A stretch of 64,000 nt of DNA from assembly GCA_024138015.1 (NCBI GenBank), contig JAMXBB010000011.1, positions 39,971,115 to 40,035,114 of the forward strand. The letters run 5' to 3'. Positions 1 through 13,122 of the stretch are shown piece after piece (position 1 is the first letter of the stretch; each line of letters opens with the position of its first letter). The DNA is from Lumnitzera littorea. Taxonomy: Eukaryota > Streptophyta > Magnoliopsida > Myrtales > Combretaceae. Below the pieces are notes generated by a model. It saw only the letters and a list, made by a program, of their open reading frames with translations, was not told the DNA's origin and searched no databases. Position numbers and translations under genes: made by a program.

Positions 1-351
1 AACAGGGGTAACTTCATTTTACATCGAAAAAGTTTCAAAATTTTTTCAAGATATTGATTCACCCTCCTTCTTGATATTTTATATGGGACCAACACTCTCC
101 ATCCTCGTCTCTCTTCCTCCTCTCTTCTAATAAAATATGCCACAAGAAATAAGGGGTTTGAACCCATTTTCCTTTACTTTATAAATTGTAGTGGTTAAGG
201 AAATTATACATATTGTATTTTAATTCAATATTTCATTTTTTTTAATAATTAAGGTATGATAAATTAAATCATAAGAAATCATGTGCTAAAATTTATAAAA
301 AGCTTATAGATAATTATAAAACTTCAAAAGAAGTTTTGCTTTTTTTTTTTT
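1..351. other. AT-rich DNA, nothing recognised
   Basis: No coding potential, RNA gene or repeat structure that I can support. It ends in a run of T at about 339-351 that abuts the MITE-like element that follows. Confidence 0.5.
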
Positions 352-716
352 GGTAAAATGCAAAGAAAAAAAGAAGACCCATTAAACTTTGATGTAGGGG
401 CGGAGATGCTCCTTAAATGAGAATTGTTACAAATCATCCTTTTAAATTTTTATAAATTGGCAAATAACTCTCTAAAGTTGCAAAAATTTCCCTATACTTT
501 GACTTTAATGAGAAACACTCTTTCACACTTATTAGAATGTACTTTAATATCCCTTAAACTTTGGCTTGAGTGTGTCTTTTTTGAACTAAAAAACCAAATT
601 ATGTCATTTAATTGCCAATTTATCAAAGTGTAGAGGGCGATTTAAAATGTTTGAAAGTCGAAAGGGTATATTTGCACCTAGATCAAAGTTTACGAGTATT
701 ATTTGCAATTTTTACC
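352..716. mobile_element. MITE-like foldback element (copy 1)
   Basis: The two ends are inverted copies of each other. The left end reads GGTAAAAtGCAAA and then TAAACTTTGATgTAGG. The right end, read on the minus strand, reads GGTAAAAATTGCAAATAAT and then TAAACTTTGATCTAGG. The inner parts share a motif like ATAAATTGGCAA in opposite orientation. There is no transposase ORF. Length (365 bp), long imperfect terminal inverted repeats and AT-richness fit a MITE; the long repeats suggest a Mutator-type (MULE) relative, which is inference. Both flanks are T-runs, so a target duplication cannot be read. The element at 34112-34467 has a similar plan and may be of the same family. Confidence 0.6.
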
Positions 717-865
717 TTTTTTTACATATTTTGTCCAACATATGAGCTAATTTTGAAGATATTATCTTTAATTTATGTTTAATATTTTCAATTTACATTT
801 AATATTGTCTTTCTTTCTCATAACAAATATTCTTAAATAGTGTAGATGTTTTTCTTTTTGGTATA

Positions 866-1029
866 CGCATTGCAAGTGGAGACCAATATGCAAACTAGGA
901 GCTATGAGAAATTGACTATGCGCATTGCAAGTGGAGACCAATATGCAAATTAGGAGCTGTGAGAAATTGACTATGCACATTGCAAGTGGAGACCAATATG
1001 CAAACTAGGAGTTATGAGAAATTGACTAA
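866..1029. repeat. Three tandem 55-bp units
   Basis: Units start at 866, 921 and 976 (period 55 at both steps). Each contains GCAAGTGGAGACCAATATGC and ends with GAGAAATTGACTA. The three copies differ at only a few positions, so the expansion is recent compared with the decayed transposons around it. An ORF that crosses it on the minus strand shows the repeat in translation and is not a gene. Confidence 0.9.
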
Positions 1030-2977
1030 CTAAATTTGACAAATGGATCAACAAAACATTTAGAGGAACATGCAAAAGTTTGAACAATTGAAGTTTAGTA
1101 TAAAATTTCAACTTTTAAGGACTCGAATGCATGGGTCAATTAAGTGGCTAACCTAAGAATTGCGTGATTGATCGAAAGCATAGGTTGGTCAATTAAAATA
1201 GTAGGAAAGCAGCTAGCTAACCTGGCCCATAGGGTGGACAATTACCTGACCAACCTGGTTGACCATTGCTAAGGCTTGGTCGAGTGCGTCAAATGGAAAT
1301 CACCCAATATGACCACATAATATCCTAGGTTGAATGAGTGGGTCTTTCATGGATTTAATACGAACTATACTAGCTTATCATCGATTGTTTAAGTGGAAAA
1401 TAGTATATGCGATCTTAGAGTATGAATAAGTGTTAATTTTTTGATTTAGGAGTTGAATCTAATTTCAGTATTTATCATGGTAGTGAATGCATTCCAAGTG
1501 TACAACAACTATTGTTTATGTATATGTATTTATAGGAATGATGAAATGAATAAATAACAACTCAACCTTACAAAATGCATGTGTCGTATGTCTCGATGCT
1601 AAGGCAGAGTATCGATATGAAGGTCATGGACTAAGTGTTATTAACTTATAATAGGAGTAAACATTTAGAGTGAGACAATGGGTTGTGGAGTGACTAACTA
1701 TTGTGATATGGGCTAAGTCTCTAGAGCGAAGCTATGATCTCACTGCGTTGGTGGTATGAAATGCCTTTATGGGGGGTTATAATGGACTAGTGATTTAGTG
1801 ACTAATACCAATAATGATATCAAGACAAGATAACTTTTATTACTAGCATAAGGATAAAATGTCCCTTTGTAAAATATATTATGTATCATATATGCCTGTG
1901 TATGTGTATGTATGTGTGTGTATACATGTACATTGATTGGAGTCTAGGTTATTCTAATTGCTGGATGCATTTAATGATTATAAACCCACTTGTAGTATAA
2001 CATATATTTATGTTTGATGTAGTAATTACAAATTAAGTTTAATAGATCACCTTGTTGCGATTTTAATCATTTCAGGTGTTAATATATCTTATGTCCATTA
2101 TGGTGAATTAGGATATGGCCAACACCATGGGTATGGCATACAATAATTATTTAGACCTAAATAGCAAGTAGGAGACAAAATTTTACAAAAGTTAGATAAG
2201 TGTTTTAAAATATATTAAATTTCTAAAGCATTGACTATTTTAGTATGTAGATTTCAAAGGTGGTGAATATTACTTAGAGACTATAAATGAAAGTCTACTC
2301 TATAGATATTAGTTTGTAACTAAGATTTTTCATATGTTTACTATAAGTAGAAATAAATGGCGGAGTAGTCACACCTTTTATCTTAGGGCATGATAGTTAT
2401 AGTAGAGGATGTGGCTATACATGAGAGCAATTGAGTGAACTATTGATGGCTAATATAGACAGAAAAGTCAATATGAGACAATTTGACCCAACTTCTTATA
2501 ATGGTTGTACTTGATCTTGGTTTAAATAAAAGTTATTTGTATGGAAGCTATTTTTATTGGTTGACCTTTGATAATTGCATTTAGAAATTATAATTGTGTA
2601 CAGTATATACATTTGAGTGTAGTTATGGGATTGTTTTACTTGCTAAGCATCATTGGTCGCTCTTTCGAACTTGTTTAAGAATGTTTCATATTCTAAAATA
2701 TGGTTATTATTCATTGTTCTACTTCCTTGTTTCTAGTGTGTCCCTACCAATAGCATCCAAGCATTTAGATTAAAAATTATTATGCCATTATGGAAGTTTA
2801 TTCCATCAAATCAAGTGTATGCTTGTGATTAGAGGAGACATACACAGGATAAGGAGATATGGATAGCAAATATCTATAAAATATGGAATAATGAAGAAAA
2901 GAAGAATGTAAGATTTTTGAATCTTAAGTAACTATGCTTATCAGAAGACAAGGATACGTGATAGCATGAAGGAACTT
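1030..2977. other. Unassigned, no coding content
   Basis: No ORF or protein similarity was seen. The base composition is less AT-extreme than the flanks, and the text resembles the non-coding part of long gypsy LTRs, but I could not match it to a second copy in the window. A degenerate TG/TATG-rich microsatellite lies near 1889-1930. Confidence 0.4.
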
Positions 2978-5075
2978 TGTAATGCCTTAGAATTTAGTAC
3001 ATTGTAATCCACCACGTGTCATTTCTAAGTAATGGCACATAAAGGCTTAGACTCTGTTTAACATTTATAAGCAAATTGTATGAATTGCTAAACTCACAAT
3101 AAAAACAATCTTCACATATCATAACTAAGTAACTTAGAGTCTCACTTTATAACCACCAAGTAAACATAACATGAAATTGGAGTCCACGCTCCAATAACAA
3201 CTGCTAAACTATTAGAGCATGAAATCAGTCTACTAGCATAACTAGAATCCATCTCCATAACACTTGAAGGCTAGACCTAAACTAATGAAAACAAGAGTCT
3301 CATCTCTTAATATAAGAACAACTAAACATAAATAGGTCTAACATCTAAGCACCCTCTCATAGCTACTGATCATCATAGTAGTAGCCATGCTCAACATCCT
3401 TCCCATCTTAAACACAAGTGAACATTGACTCATCACAGGCTATATGCTTGTCCAACATACTTATAGCTGAAAAACAAAAGTTCCCATTAGGGGTGACCTA
3501 AAGCCTAGTATATAAGTAACACAACCATATGCATATATTAAGTAATAACATATCACGGACAATTGTGTGCAATAGGATGATTCAAACAACTAGTTGATTA
3601 TCTTTATTAAGTTTGGCAAGCAATATGGTCTTGATGTTTGAGGACCTGGGGTAATACAGAACCTTGCAACATACATATTTAGATATATTTAATACTTAGA
3701 TATTTGGTACTAGGCACTACACTTTCGGTTCCTAATACCTAAGAGTCCATTTGTCTAATAACCTACAGTTACCTAAATCCTTTCAGTATGCAACTTTGTA
3801 GGAGACAATACTATGTATCTATCATTACGATGTTAACTTAAGGTTACTTCTGGTCCTTGGGCCTAATTACACACAAGTAACAAACAATTTATATATTGAA
3901 TATTAATTAGTTTCCTTTTATCTTTGACCAAACACATACATTTAGCAAGCAAGGTAAACACATGCTTGAAATGATGGGTTTGACTTAAGAATAATAACTA
4001 TCCACTTTAAAACTTGACGATTATTCATAAATACTCCTTTTAGTATTCTTCAATTAATTATTGAATATTAACTAAGTTAGTAAAACTTAGTTTATTTTAT
4101 ATAAGATTAGTATAACCTTATAAGAAAAACAATTCGTAAACTAATTATAAAAGATTACTTAGTTAAATTATTCAAGAAAAAGGAATTAAAGATGCTCAGA
4201 TCATTCTCAGAAGAGCACTATTTGGGCGGTATAATAGTCCTCATCCAAATTGTATAACTCATGCATTTGGGAACATTTCCTTCTTGAATCGTACGGTTGA
4301 ACACTTTTAGTTGTATTGTTAGGTCAGTACAAGGGACTTAGTTCCCTTCTTTAGCCCTATTAGCCGATTAACAAAGGAACTATCTATCAATAGCTTCTAT
4401 TCTACAATTTCTTTAGAGTAGAAGCACTCAATCCCCAACAAACTTTCTTAAAACCCAAACTAAACATGCTTCTCTTCAAGAATCATCCACAACTTGAACA
4501 TAAACACATTGAACCTTACTCCAAAATTAGAAACATCACAAAAACCCACCCTAAACACCAAATTTAATCTTTTATAAAGCGACATCAATAACTCATATTT
4601 TTGTACGAATCTCTAAGTTCATCATAGGAAAACAACATAACCACTAATGAACTCATCTAATAACTCATTGTTGAAAGAAAACACACAATACAACAACATT
4701 TACTCGCTACACTAAACATTACAACTCTTTCCTAATGCCAAAAGGGTTATAGCTCCTTGAAATTTTGCAAAAATATCTGATCTTCTAGTCCCAACACCTA
4801 CATTATAGACCAAAATGTGGAGAAAAAGGAAGGAAAAGGTTTGGGAAAGTAACCACTTATATTCATATTGTCTTGGAAGCAAGGGAAAAATAGAAATTGC
4901 ATAAAAAGAGAGAGATACATAAGATGAGAGAGGGAATGGATTTGGCAATTAAGATTTTGAAAGGGAATAAATTCATAAGAATGCTCCTAGCCAAAAAGTT
5001 CTTTTTTTCTCCCAAAACTCATGAGAGTCACCAACTTATTATTTAAAAAACCTTTAAATATTATTGGGTATTACA
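2978..5075 (-). mobile_element. Solo LTR of a Ty3/gypsy-type element, minus strand
   Basis: Read on the minus strand, the unit begins TGTAATACCCA at 5075 and ends AAGGCATTACA at 2978, so it has the TG...CA ends of an LTR and a short terminal inverted repeat. The bases just outside are AACTT (2973-2977) and ATCTT (5076-5080), a five-base target duplication with one change. No gag or pol lies inside. The length, 2098 bp, is close to that of the 5' LTR at 11074-13103 (2030 bp), which has the same kind of ends (TGTAATAC...GGCATTACA), so both may belong to one family. A solo LTR forms by recombination between the two LTRs of an element. The family assignment is inference. Confidence 0.65.
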
Positions 5076-5271
5076 ATCTTTGTTTGAAAAATTTTAAATT
5101 GTTTATTACATGTATGAAATTGCCTCATAAATCTATAATGTTGCTTGTGTTACATAATATCATAAATAAGATAAATTAAAATAAGATCCAAATTTTCATT
5201 CCTTTCACGTAATTGAGAACCTATTAGTACTAGGTAACAGTTAAAAAAATTACATCTTTCTTACACTTAAT

Positions 5272-5903
5272 GCTTGTTTACTTTACTATAATAGCAATTT
5301 TCAATCCCCCTTATTCCTTATAGAATTACTGTTATAATGTCTAGTTGGATTTTACTCCTATTGTTATAGAAAACAATGGATAGTTATTCAAAATTCAAAC
5401 CAATAAATAGCTATTTATGGCCCATCTCCCCTCATTACCTTTTCATTTTCTTCAACTGACCACAAACCATAACCCATTAGCATAGACCCATGCACTACCA
5501 CCATAGACCCGCATATGCAATGCACCACCACTATAGATTTATTGACCATGTATCACATGACCAATGCACCATGAGCCACATCACTTATGCACCATAAACT
5601 ACATGATCTACATACCATAGACAGCACACCACCATGAGAGAGAAAGAATAGAGAGAGAGAGACAATGATTGGGTGAGAGAGAAAGAGTGCAGAGGGAGAC
5701 AGTCTATTGTAAAGATACAATGGAAGGGGAACAAAAAAAGATGAGAGGGAAATACAATAATTCACATTGTATTACCAGCTTATTCCTTTTGTTTTGTTTT
5801 GTTTTTTCTTGACTAATGTATTAATAAGCTATTATAGGTATATTAAATTCATAATGAATAGCAATGATATTATGCATCTATTAAATTGGTGAAGTAAATG
5901 AGC
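5272..5903. mobile_element. Candidate MITE with GCTTGTTTACTT-type ends
   Basis: The left end starts GCTTGTTTACTTTACTATAA and the right end, on the minus strand, starts GCTCATTTACTTCACCAATT. Further inward both arms carry related blocks around TTATAATG and GCTATTATAG. There is no transposase ORF. A direct repeat of the flanks is not visible (CACTTAAT on the left, TGTTACTT on the right), so the boundaries are provisional. The interior has a purine-rich GAGA stretch near 5637-5660 and CCACCA-type motifs near 5490-5640. Confidence 0.4.
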
Positions 5904-6879
5904 TGTTACTTTTTTTATAAAATATGTAATCAATATTAGGGTAAAGAAAAAAACTCATACTACTATTTGGAAAACATTCATTAACAAGATCCTTTTTATA
6001 TATAGATATTAGACAAGAGTCTTACTTTTATTTGTTGCCACCAAGTGGATGTAAATATCTTATTATTGTCAAGCTTATTATCTTCAACTTTTCCTAGTGA
6101 GATATATTTCAGAGAACTTGAATGATATTCTTATGCGTGTTGAATTTTAAGTAAGCATGAACAAATTGCAAATATATAGCTTAAGTTATTGATCAGATAC
6201 AGACTTCGTAAACTTTTAAAGTGGAGTTTTACCTTTTGATAACTTTTGATTGTGCTCATACATCAAAAGTATTATCACCAAAGCCTTAGAGTCATAATTG
6301 TTTATGGCCTTTGTAGCAACAATTTCAGGATTCTAGGCAATGACTTGAGATTTATTTGCATATTTTTTTGAGGTTACTCGAGATGAAATCACAATAAGAA
6401 AGTTTGAGGATCTATTTGTATATAAACAATAATTTAAGAGAATTATTTGTAATAATCCCAATAATTTTTGCATAATGGTCCCAATTAGTCCTCTTAGTAA
6501 CTTTCTTATTAGTACCATCCGTCGGTGGTGCATATACTCATGGCTCTCGATTGTCTGTTTTGTCTGGCATCAACTACTCGACAAATTAAATTGTTCAAAT
6601 AAACATTTACAATAATACTTTATTTATACGCATATCATATGTGCTCTGTGTAGGGGTTTCTAGAGGCTTGGCACAGACGGCAGTGTCTACGTAAATATAC
6701 GCATGCTGTGCAAGTTTAGAGAGCTAAATCTGGTCTAAATAAAAAAAAAAAAAAAAAAATTAGGATCGCGTGTATTTGGTCGAATTCTTGATCTGTAGAC
6801 AAGTCAGACAAATGAAAATATAATATGTTCAATTTATTTTTGTAATTAATATGTCTGATATTTTAGGTGATTAAAGTTA
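5904..6879. other. AT-rich DNA with an A-tract
   Basis: No convincing gene or repeat. A run of A occurs at about 6742-6759, but I could not see a SINE or LINE body in front of it. A short minus-strand ORF here (6333-6533) has no recognisable domain. Confidence 0.4.
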
Positions 6880-7395
6880 AAATTATCTCCGTGGCCCCCA
6901 CTGTTTGTATATATTAACTATTCAGATGTCTCATCTGTATGCTATATGAAGATGCATTACTATATAATACTATATAAAGAACAGCTGGATTCACACTCCC
7001 TTGGTCTGGTTGACAAGGATGTAGGATCGGACTGGTAATAGAACGATAAAATGGTCACTTACGTAAAAGATGGTCAATGTTATATTCATCACTGGATTTT
7101 GCTCTCTGATCCGGAAAAAGACAAAAACTATCATGGGGTTCTTGCGGTTGAGTCTATACGAATTCCGCGTTATAGATTAGATTGACTTGTTCCTTACCTA
7201 GCCGAGAAACCTATGTACTAGGACGTATGCAAAAGTGAGCGTGCTTGTAGACCTAGGCGCTAACCCCAGTCCGGTCAAAACCGGCAATCTTTAGTTCCAT
7301 TTTCCCAAAAGGAAGTTGTCACTGCATCGGCGCCAAGCCCTCGATTCGCGCAGGTGCAGGTCTTTACCAGTTTGAATCGGCCTTAATTATTATTT
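6880..7395 (+). other. Non-repetitive island with a TATA-like motif
   Basis: This stretch is richer in G and C than its surroundings and I see no second copy of it in the window. TATATAAAG at 6971-6979 is a good plant TATA box by sequence alone. No ORF longer than about 60 codons follows and no convincing precursor hairpin was found by eye; only the small CCGGTcaaaACCGG near 7271-7284 stands out. It could be the 5' part of a non-coding transcript or merely old unique DNA. Nothing here proves transcription. Confidence 0.25.
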
Positions 7396-8340
7396 AAAAA
7401 AAAAAACAATTTATGTCTTAAACCTGAAAAGAATGAACCTAAGAGCTTTGTAGTGTTTTATCTAATTTTTAAGAGACTTTAACAGAATTTGTATTTATTT
7501 ACGTAAAATTACATAGAGATTAAAAGGAGCATCATTGCTATGGAGTAATAACTTCCCTTTGATGAAGGTTTTTACTAACCAAACGGAACATACTTTATGA
7601 GTATATTTATTTCTTATATTGTTATTAGCAATAGGCTAGATGGAATGCTATAATAGGAAGTTTAAATGTTTACCATATTTTAATTTTATGCTTAATTTTT
7701 TTAATTTTTTTTTTTTTATAACTTTTTTAAAAATTTTTATCCACAAACCATTATGGACCCAATGGATTGATCATCAATTTTGGATCCCTTAAATCTAAGC
7801 CACTATTGATTCATAACCTGTTATGTCGGTTTCAGGTTAGTTTACGAGTCCACATGTTTAGGTCTATTTAGTTTGGAGGGAGGATTGTGAACGAACTAAA
7901 CCAAGTGAAGTTTTTTATCTTCAAATTTAAACTCAACTTAGAAGACTCAGTCTTCATTCTTGTTTGATTGAGCTAAAATTTTGTTGCTCCAACGCTTAAT
8001 AAAGATCATTGAAACTCGATTATTAAGAAAATTTATAGTTTTTATAATCAAATTTATATTAAGATCATTTAATAAAGCTTAGTATAAGATTAAAAATTCA
8101 ATTTGAGCTTGATTAGAGTCATATTACAAGCTCATCAAGCCAAATGGGTTCAAGCTTTCCTTGACTAAACTATAATTAAACCGAATTTAAACCAACAACG
8201 GACCGAGCTTGAATAATCTGTGAGCAAACTTGGTTGGTCGAAACCCCTATTTCGAAGGCGATAGGCTTGGTTAGTACGGCAACCAGTGTTTGTTCAATGA
8301 ATCGTAGAAATTGTCATCGTGCTTGCACGCCGACACCAAC
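7396..8340. other. AT-rich intergenic DNA
   Basis: No coding content. The part from about 7740 to 8270 has repeated 'gagcttgatt' and 'caagct'-type words in both orientations, as in old foldback transposons of plants, but clear ends could not be defined. Confidence 0.35.
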
Positions 8341-8932
8341 TCGCTCAAGTAAAAGAGAAAATGTAGCAAGAAGTAATTACTTTATTTTGGGAATATAAAG
8401 CACGAATACTCATAATTAAAAGAAATTTCTTAGTATCAGAAGCTGGGACACTTACTCCATATTCAAATAGTTTATTTGCATACCACAATATTAGATTAAG
8501 ATAGAAGCTTCGAATTTGCCACCGTATAAAAACATTTTGGAAGCTTGTTGGACACCCAAGCTGAATCTTTCTTTCATTGAACTGGATGGAAACTAGATGG
8601 ACATTCCACCTTGTAGCGGTTGTCAACATCAAATTGCTGTTTTCCATCACATTTCAACATTAAACCGCCATAAACGAAATTATGATACCTTAGAAAAGAA
8701 AAAAAAAAAAAAAACCGAACAATTTACTTTAGGGAAAGGTACTATGGATGGGGCTATTGCTACATAGGGGAGCCTTAGAGTACCAGTAATAAGGACTAAA
8801 TGAAGTTTTTTACCTTATTCTTTTTTCCCAATTAGATAAATTAGACTTTCTGACAGGGAATCGATTTAGCTCCAATCAGTCATATGTTTAAACCTAAAGG
8901 TCTTAGCAACGACTAAATGAAGATTAGGGTTT
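8341..8932. other. Unassigned, with a 101-codon minus-strand frame
   Basis: A minus-strand open frame spans 8345-8650 (101 codons, starting MMENSNLML). It has no motif I recognise, no membrane segment and no repeat or transposon similarity. In such AT-rich DNA a frame of this size can occur by chance, so I do not call it a gene. An A-tract follows at about 8699-8714. Confidence 0.25.
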
Positions 8933-9220
8933 ATGTTAGCGATTAAAGATATTAATAACGCTGAAAAGAAAATTATAGACATCTCTCATCTCAAAACCAA
9001 TCTTTCTCCTTCAATGTTAGCGATTAAAGATATTAATAACGCTGAAAAGAAAATTATAGACATCTCTCATCTCAAAACCAATCTTTCTCCTTCAATTACT
9101 TGGAATGACAAGATCCAACACCCTGGCCATAGGCTTATGGATCACTTTTGTTCCTACCAAGTGGTTGGAAACATCAACCTTCTTATAGTAAAGCACCACG
9201 TTGTATTTTCTCTTAACTGA
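8933..9220 (+). repeat. 81-bp perfect tandem duplication inside an open frame
   Basis: Bases 8933-9013 are repeated without change at 9014-9094. The unit is 81 bp, a multiple of three, so the 27-residue unit starting MLAIKDINNAEKK occurs twice in frame in an open frame running to 9220 (95 codons). The residues after the repeat (WNDKIQHPGHR onward) show no known domain. Identity of the two copies means the duplication is recent or is an assembly error. I cannot identify a protein family, and expression cannot be judged from sequence. Confidence 0.85.
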
Positions 9221-11068
9221 TCATCATCTTTTCTGCACTTCAATTCATACCCAATAACCACATTATTCTCCCCACCCTGGTTTAGATTGATTTTACCTAT
9301 ATGACGTATAGTGATCCATGCATAGGATACAAGAAGATCTCTATAGATCACATATACTTTATGTTCATGTTAGAGGAAGAACCAGTGATATTTGTACATG
9401 TACTATACTCCTTAGATGGGTTGAGTTCAGGGATACTATAGGCTTGAGCACCCACACGCATGAGTTTAATAACTTTCCGTTGATTATAAGAATGAGCTAA
9501 TTCTATACATGACGTTCAATGTTCCATTTGAATGCATGTTCAACAAAGAACAGTTTCAGATAATAAGATATATAGCAATTCTCAGTATTGATCATTCTGT
9601 TATTATTTTTAATATTGTGTTTATGAAACTTTGTTATTCTAAAGTGTAAGTAGATAAAAACACACACATATATGAACAAATGCTTGTCTTTGTTAATTTG
9701 AATATGTATACAAGGCAAAATAATACAAGTTCAAGTCTCTTGTCCAAGCTTACATGACTTAGTTTTCAAATGAAGAAATATCTACATTTTTATCCCCGTT
9801 TCAACTGGCCCCCTCCCCTCCTCTCTCCTCTTCTATTGTATAGAAAAATCATAATTCAGTTCTAAGTTTTTAGCCAATAATGTGTTTGTGTTATGAGGTT
9901 CGTCGATTGAATAGACATATATGCTATAGAGCAAGATGAGATGAGAGTAGAGCAATTTGATTAGGGCATCTATTTTGTCTATAGATGACCACGGGTTTAA
10001 AACATGTTACATTAATATGACAAGCTAATGTGCATAGCTCGACAAACCTACCAAGGCAGGCAAAATAATGGTAATATAAATCACTAGTCATCAAGTGTAT
10101 ATATGTGTACAATTAGCCAACCCTTGTCATTATACAAGAATCTTGTGTAATAAGGTTTTCTTTGGGTACTTGCTTTTCTTGACCTTAAGTTGACTGAAGG
10201 TCGGAATATGATGTGCTTAGTATTTGGGTATAATCCAAACATAGCTTCGGATCCGCATAGCTATCTATAGATAATGGGATTTATGTATTTTTGGTGTTTT
10301 TATTGATAATGGAATTGAAAATAATAAGGGGATATGCATGATTATTGAAAATAAATTCAATAATTGAATTGGATTTGTTGAAATTTTGCTATCAATATGA
10401 TTTATGATCTTTGGAGATCAATAGTTTAATTTGAAATACGTGATATTACTCATGAGTAGATTTAATTGAAATCGCCACAATCAATTAATAATGATTGATT
10501 GATAAGATTCAAAATAAGAGCTTATAATAAGTTAGAAATTAATCTACATAAGGAGAGAAAAGGGTTTATGTCAAAAGGAACGACAAAACTATCTTTATAA
10601 TGATAATAAGATGATTAAACACTCCTCTAACCCTAATGGCAAAGTTGTAATTAAATAGAACTAATCACTAAGAGATAAAACAGAATAAGATAAAAGACCT
10701 TATATCACTTTGGTCCCTAGTATTCCACTTAGCATGGTCATGTTATGCTCGTATTGGTTTACACACCCATCAACGTACCCATGTTGGTGGTTGTGTACCT
10801 CTCTACGCCTCATCTTATATATCAAACCCCTCTTTTCTTGTCTTGATGTGAATCATTAGTTCGATGCTTAATACTTGGGTTCTGTTCTTGGTTAGGTTAC
10901 ACTAGACTAAATTGACTCCTATCAGGATAGCATTAATCTAGCATTTCAACCTCACCCCTATCTTGTTGTATGGTTAATAACATCAAGCTTACTTTGACTC
11001 ATCATTAGAGGTTCCCCCTAATGGAATTTCCACGCATCTAGCAGTTAGACTCTATCATTCCCTTTTAG
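9221..11068. other. Intergenic DNA, nothing recognised
   Basis: Several short frames on both strands have no domain and no matching partner. A TATATATC-type motif near 10817 in front of a pyrimidine-rich stretch might be a promoter relic, but nothing downstream supports a gene. Confidence 0.4.
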
Positions 11069-11073
11069 TAAAT

Positions 11074-13103
11074 TGTAATACATCAAGAAATTGTTTTTAA
11101 AAACCAAGGGCATTTTTGGGCATTTCGAATTTCCCTAAAACCCTGCACTATTAACCTGCCTCTACTCTCCTTAGTTTTTACCATATTTAGTCTAATGCTC
11201 TTTTCTTTGGCAGTGAACTAAAACCCCTCCCTAAACCTTATCTTAAGAGGAAAATAGCTTAAGAAAATTTGTATTAAGGATCTAAGCACTCTAAATCTCC
11301 TTCTTTCTTATCATTTCTAGCTTGTTCATAGGAGTTTTAAGTGAAGGATCTTAGTTCCTAGCTTAGGTAGCCCATTTTTACTCTTAAAGGTAAGTACTTG
11401 AAGGATTTCTTAGGTTGAGATTTTTCTAGATTGGCTAAATGGATTTAAGAAATCTTACGCTCAGAATATAACAAGTTTTGAATCTAAAATGGGAACCATT
11501 TACAAATTATTAGTGATTTAGGGCCTCACTCCAACTTCTTCAATTGTTTGAAGAATTGCTAAGTATGTTTATAGAACTACAACTTCGGTTTGATTTTTGC
11601 ATTGAAAATTTGTTATCTAGGGTTGAGCTTTGAATTTTTAGTTGAATATTAGGGTTGGAAATCATTAAGTTAACACACATTAATTCTTGTTTAGAGTCGT
11701 ATGGAAAAGTCAGGAAATAGTGGATATAGTTTATTCTTGATGATGAGCTTAAGTTATTATGCAATTCGCAGAATAGTAGCAAGGCATTCAAATGCTTTGC
11801 TTCATTTAGTTCAGATGTTAGGTCACTATAAGTGACTTTAGCTTTTGTAGCATTCGGATGCTGCATACTATTTAAGTTTCCTTTGTTTCATATGACTTCC
11901 TTTAACCTTTAATCATTTAACAAAACCTGTATTTATCCCTTTTGCCTTGAAAGGATCTAATCTTTATACACTTCTAGCCCTTAAACGTTTAGGATAATTA
12001 AAGGTCAAGAGGGTTGAAGGGATCCTTAACTTGAAATATTGTGATTTAGGTTAATTAAGAAAGTTACGAAGGATTTAGGGTTTAAATAAGGTTAATTGCT
12101 TAGGTTACTTCCTTCATCCTTACTTAAACTTTAGTGTTGGTCTTGTCTTGCCATTTAGGTACGTGGTACTTATTTTCATGATTGTGCTTAGTAGGTTAGA
12201 AAGAAGCTAATCAGAATTAGACTAATCTATATTTAGCCTAATTGAATGATTTGCCGATTGTGTTGGATTCGCTCGCTCTAAGGGCTTGTGGTAGTAAATC
12301 CTTAAAGGAGCAATTGTTGATCATATGTAAAGATTCTTTAGTGGACTTATATATTAGACGATGCAGCTATAATACTAGGTTTCTAGACTTTGGACTTGGA
12401 TGTAAAAGACTTAAAAGAAAACTTATATGCATATTCACCCAGGTATGTGGACAAAGATTATGATATGGCGAGGTCATGAGTGCCCCTTTGTTGCTTTCTT
12501 GACTAAATTTAAGATAACTAAATTGTGATTGTTTCCTCTTTAATTGCATTATATGTATGTATATGTGCAATTGAATGATGGACATTTGCATGTGCTAGTG
12601 CATTATGTATTAGGATTTGTTTCATTTCTTTTCTTCTTCAAGCACAGGATCAAAGGATTATCTTATCTATAAGGAATCTTTTGTAGAGAATTTATAAGAG
12701 GAGGATGGCGTGGGTATTTATATTTTTATGATGACTACGATCGAGATTTCACATGTATTGTTGGAGTTATGTTACTTTAGGAGAGACTTGAGGTTGTTGA
12801 AGACATAGCCTTCTTTATCGTATCTTTGGGCTTTTAGAGTTGTCATTGAGGAGATTAGAGACTCTTATATTTATTTATGCTACTTGTAGATTTGGATCAT
12901 AAATTTGATGGATTATGATCTTGGTATGTTTTCATATTATGAGATGTCTAGTAGATTGTGATTCCATTCTTTTGATGATTTTGCCTTGTAATGATGGCTA
13001 ATATCAAAGTTGCATTTTAATGGATTTAGAAACCTTAACATATTTTCGATTATTGGGAATATGTGGTGGTTGTAATGCCCAAATAGGGTCTCAAGGCATT
13101 ACA
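11074..13103 (+). repeat. 5' LTR of gypsy element 1
   Basis: It begins TGTAATACATCAAG and ends AAGGCATTACA. The last 296 bases (from about 12808) are closely repeated at 15225-15521, which defines the 3' end. The final 33 bases form a small inverted repeat (TGTAATGCCC...GGCATTACA). The left boundary rests on the TGTAATA start and the matching flank pentamers, so it is less certain than the right one. Confidence 0.7.
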
Positions 13104-13110
13104 ACTTAGG

Positions 13111-13122
13111 TTGTATCAAAGC
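13111..13122 (+). other. Primer-binding site (initiator Met-tRNA type)
   Basis: TTGTATCAAAGC lies seven bases past the LTR end and differs at two positions from TGGTATCAGAGC, the complement of the 3' end of plant initiator methionine tRNA. Both differences are transitions or transition-like decay. Position and sequence together support the call. Confidence 0.65.

Noticed and set aside
150..200. GGGTTTGAACCC near 157-168 as a tRNA B box with a nearby A-box-like TAGTGG
   Set aside because: The two boxes are in incompatible orientation and order, and GGGTTTGAACCC is a palindrome that can match by chance.
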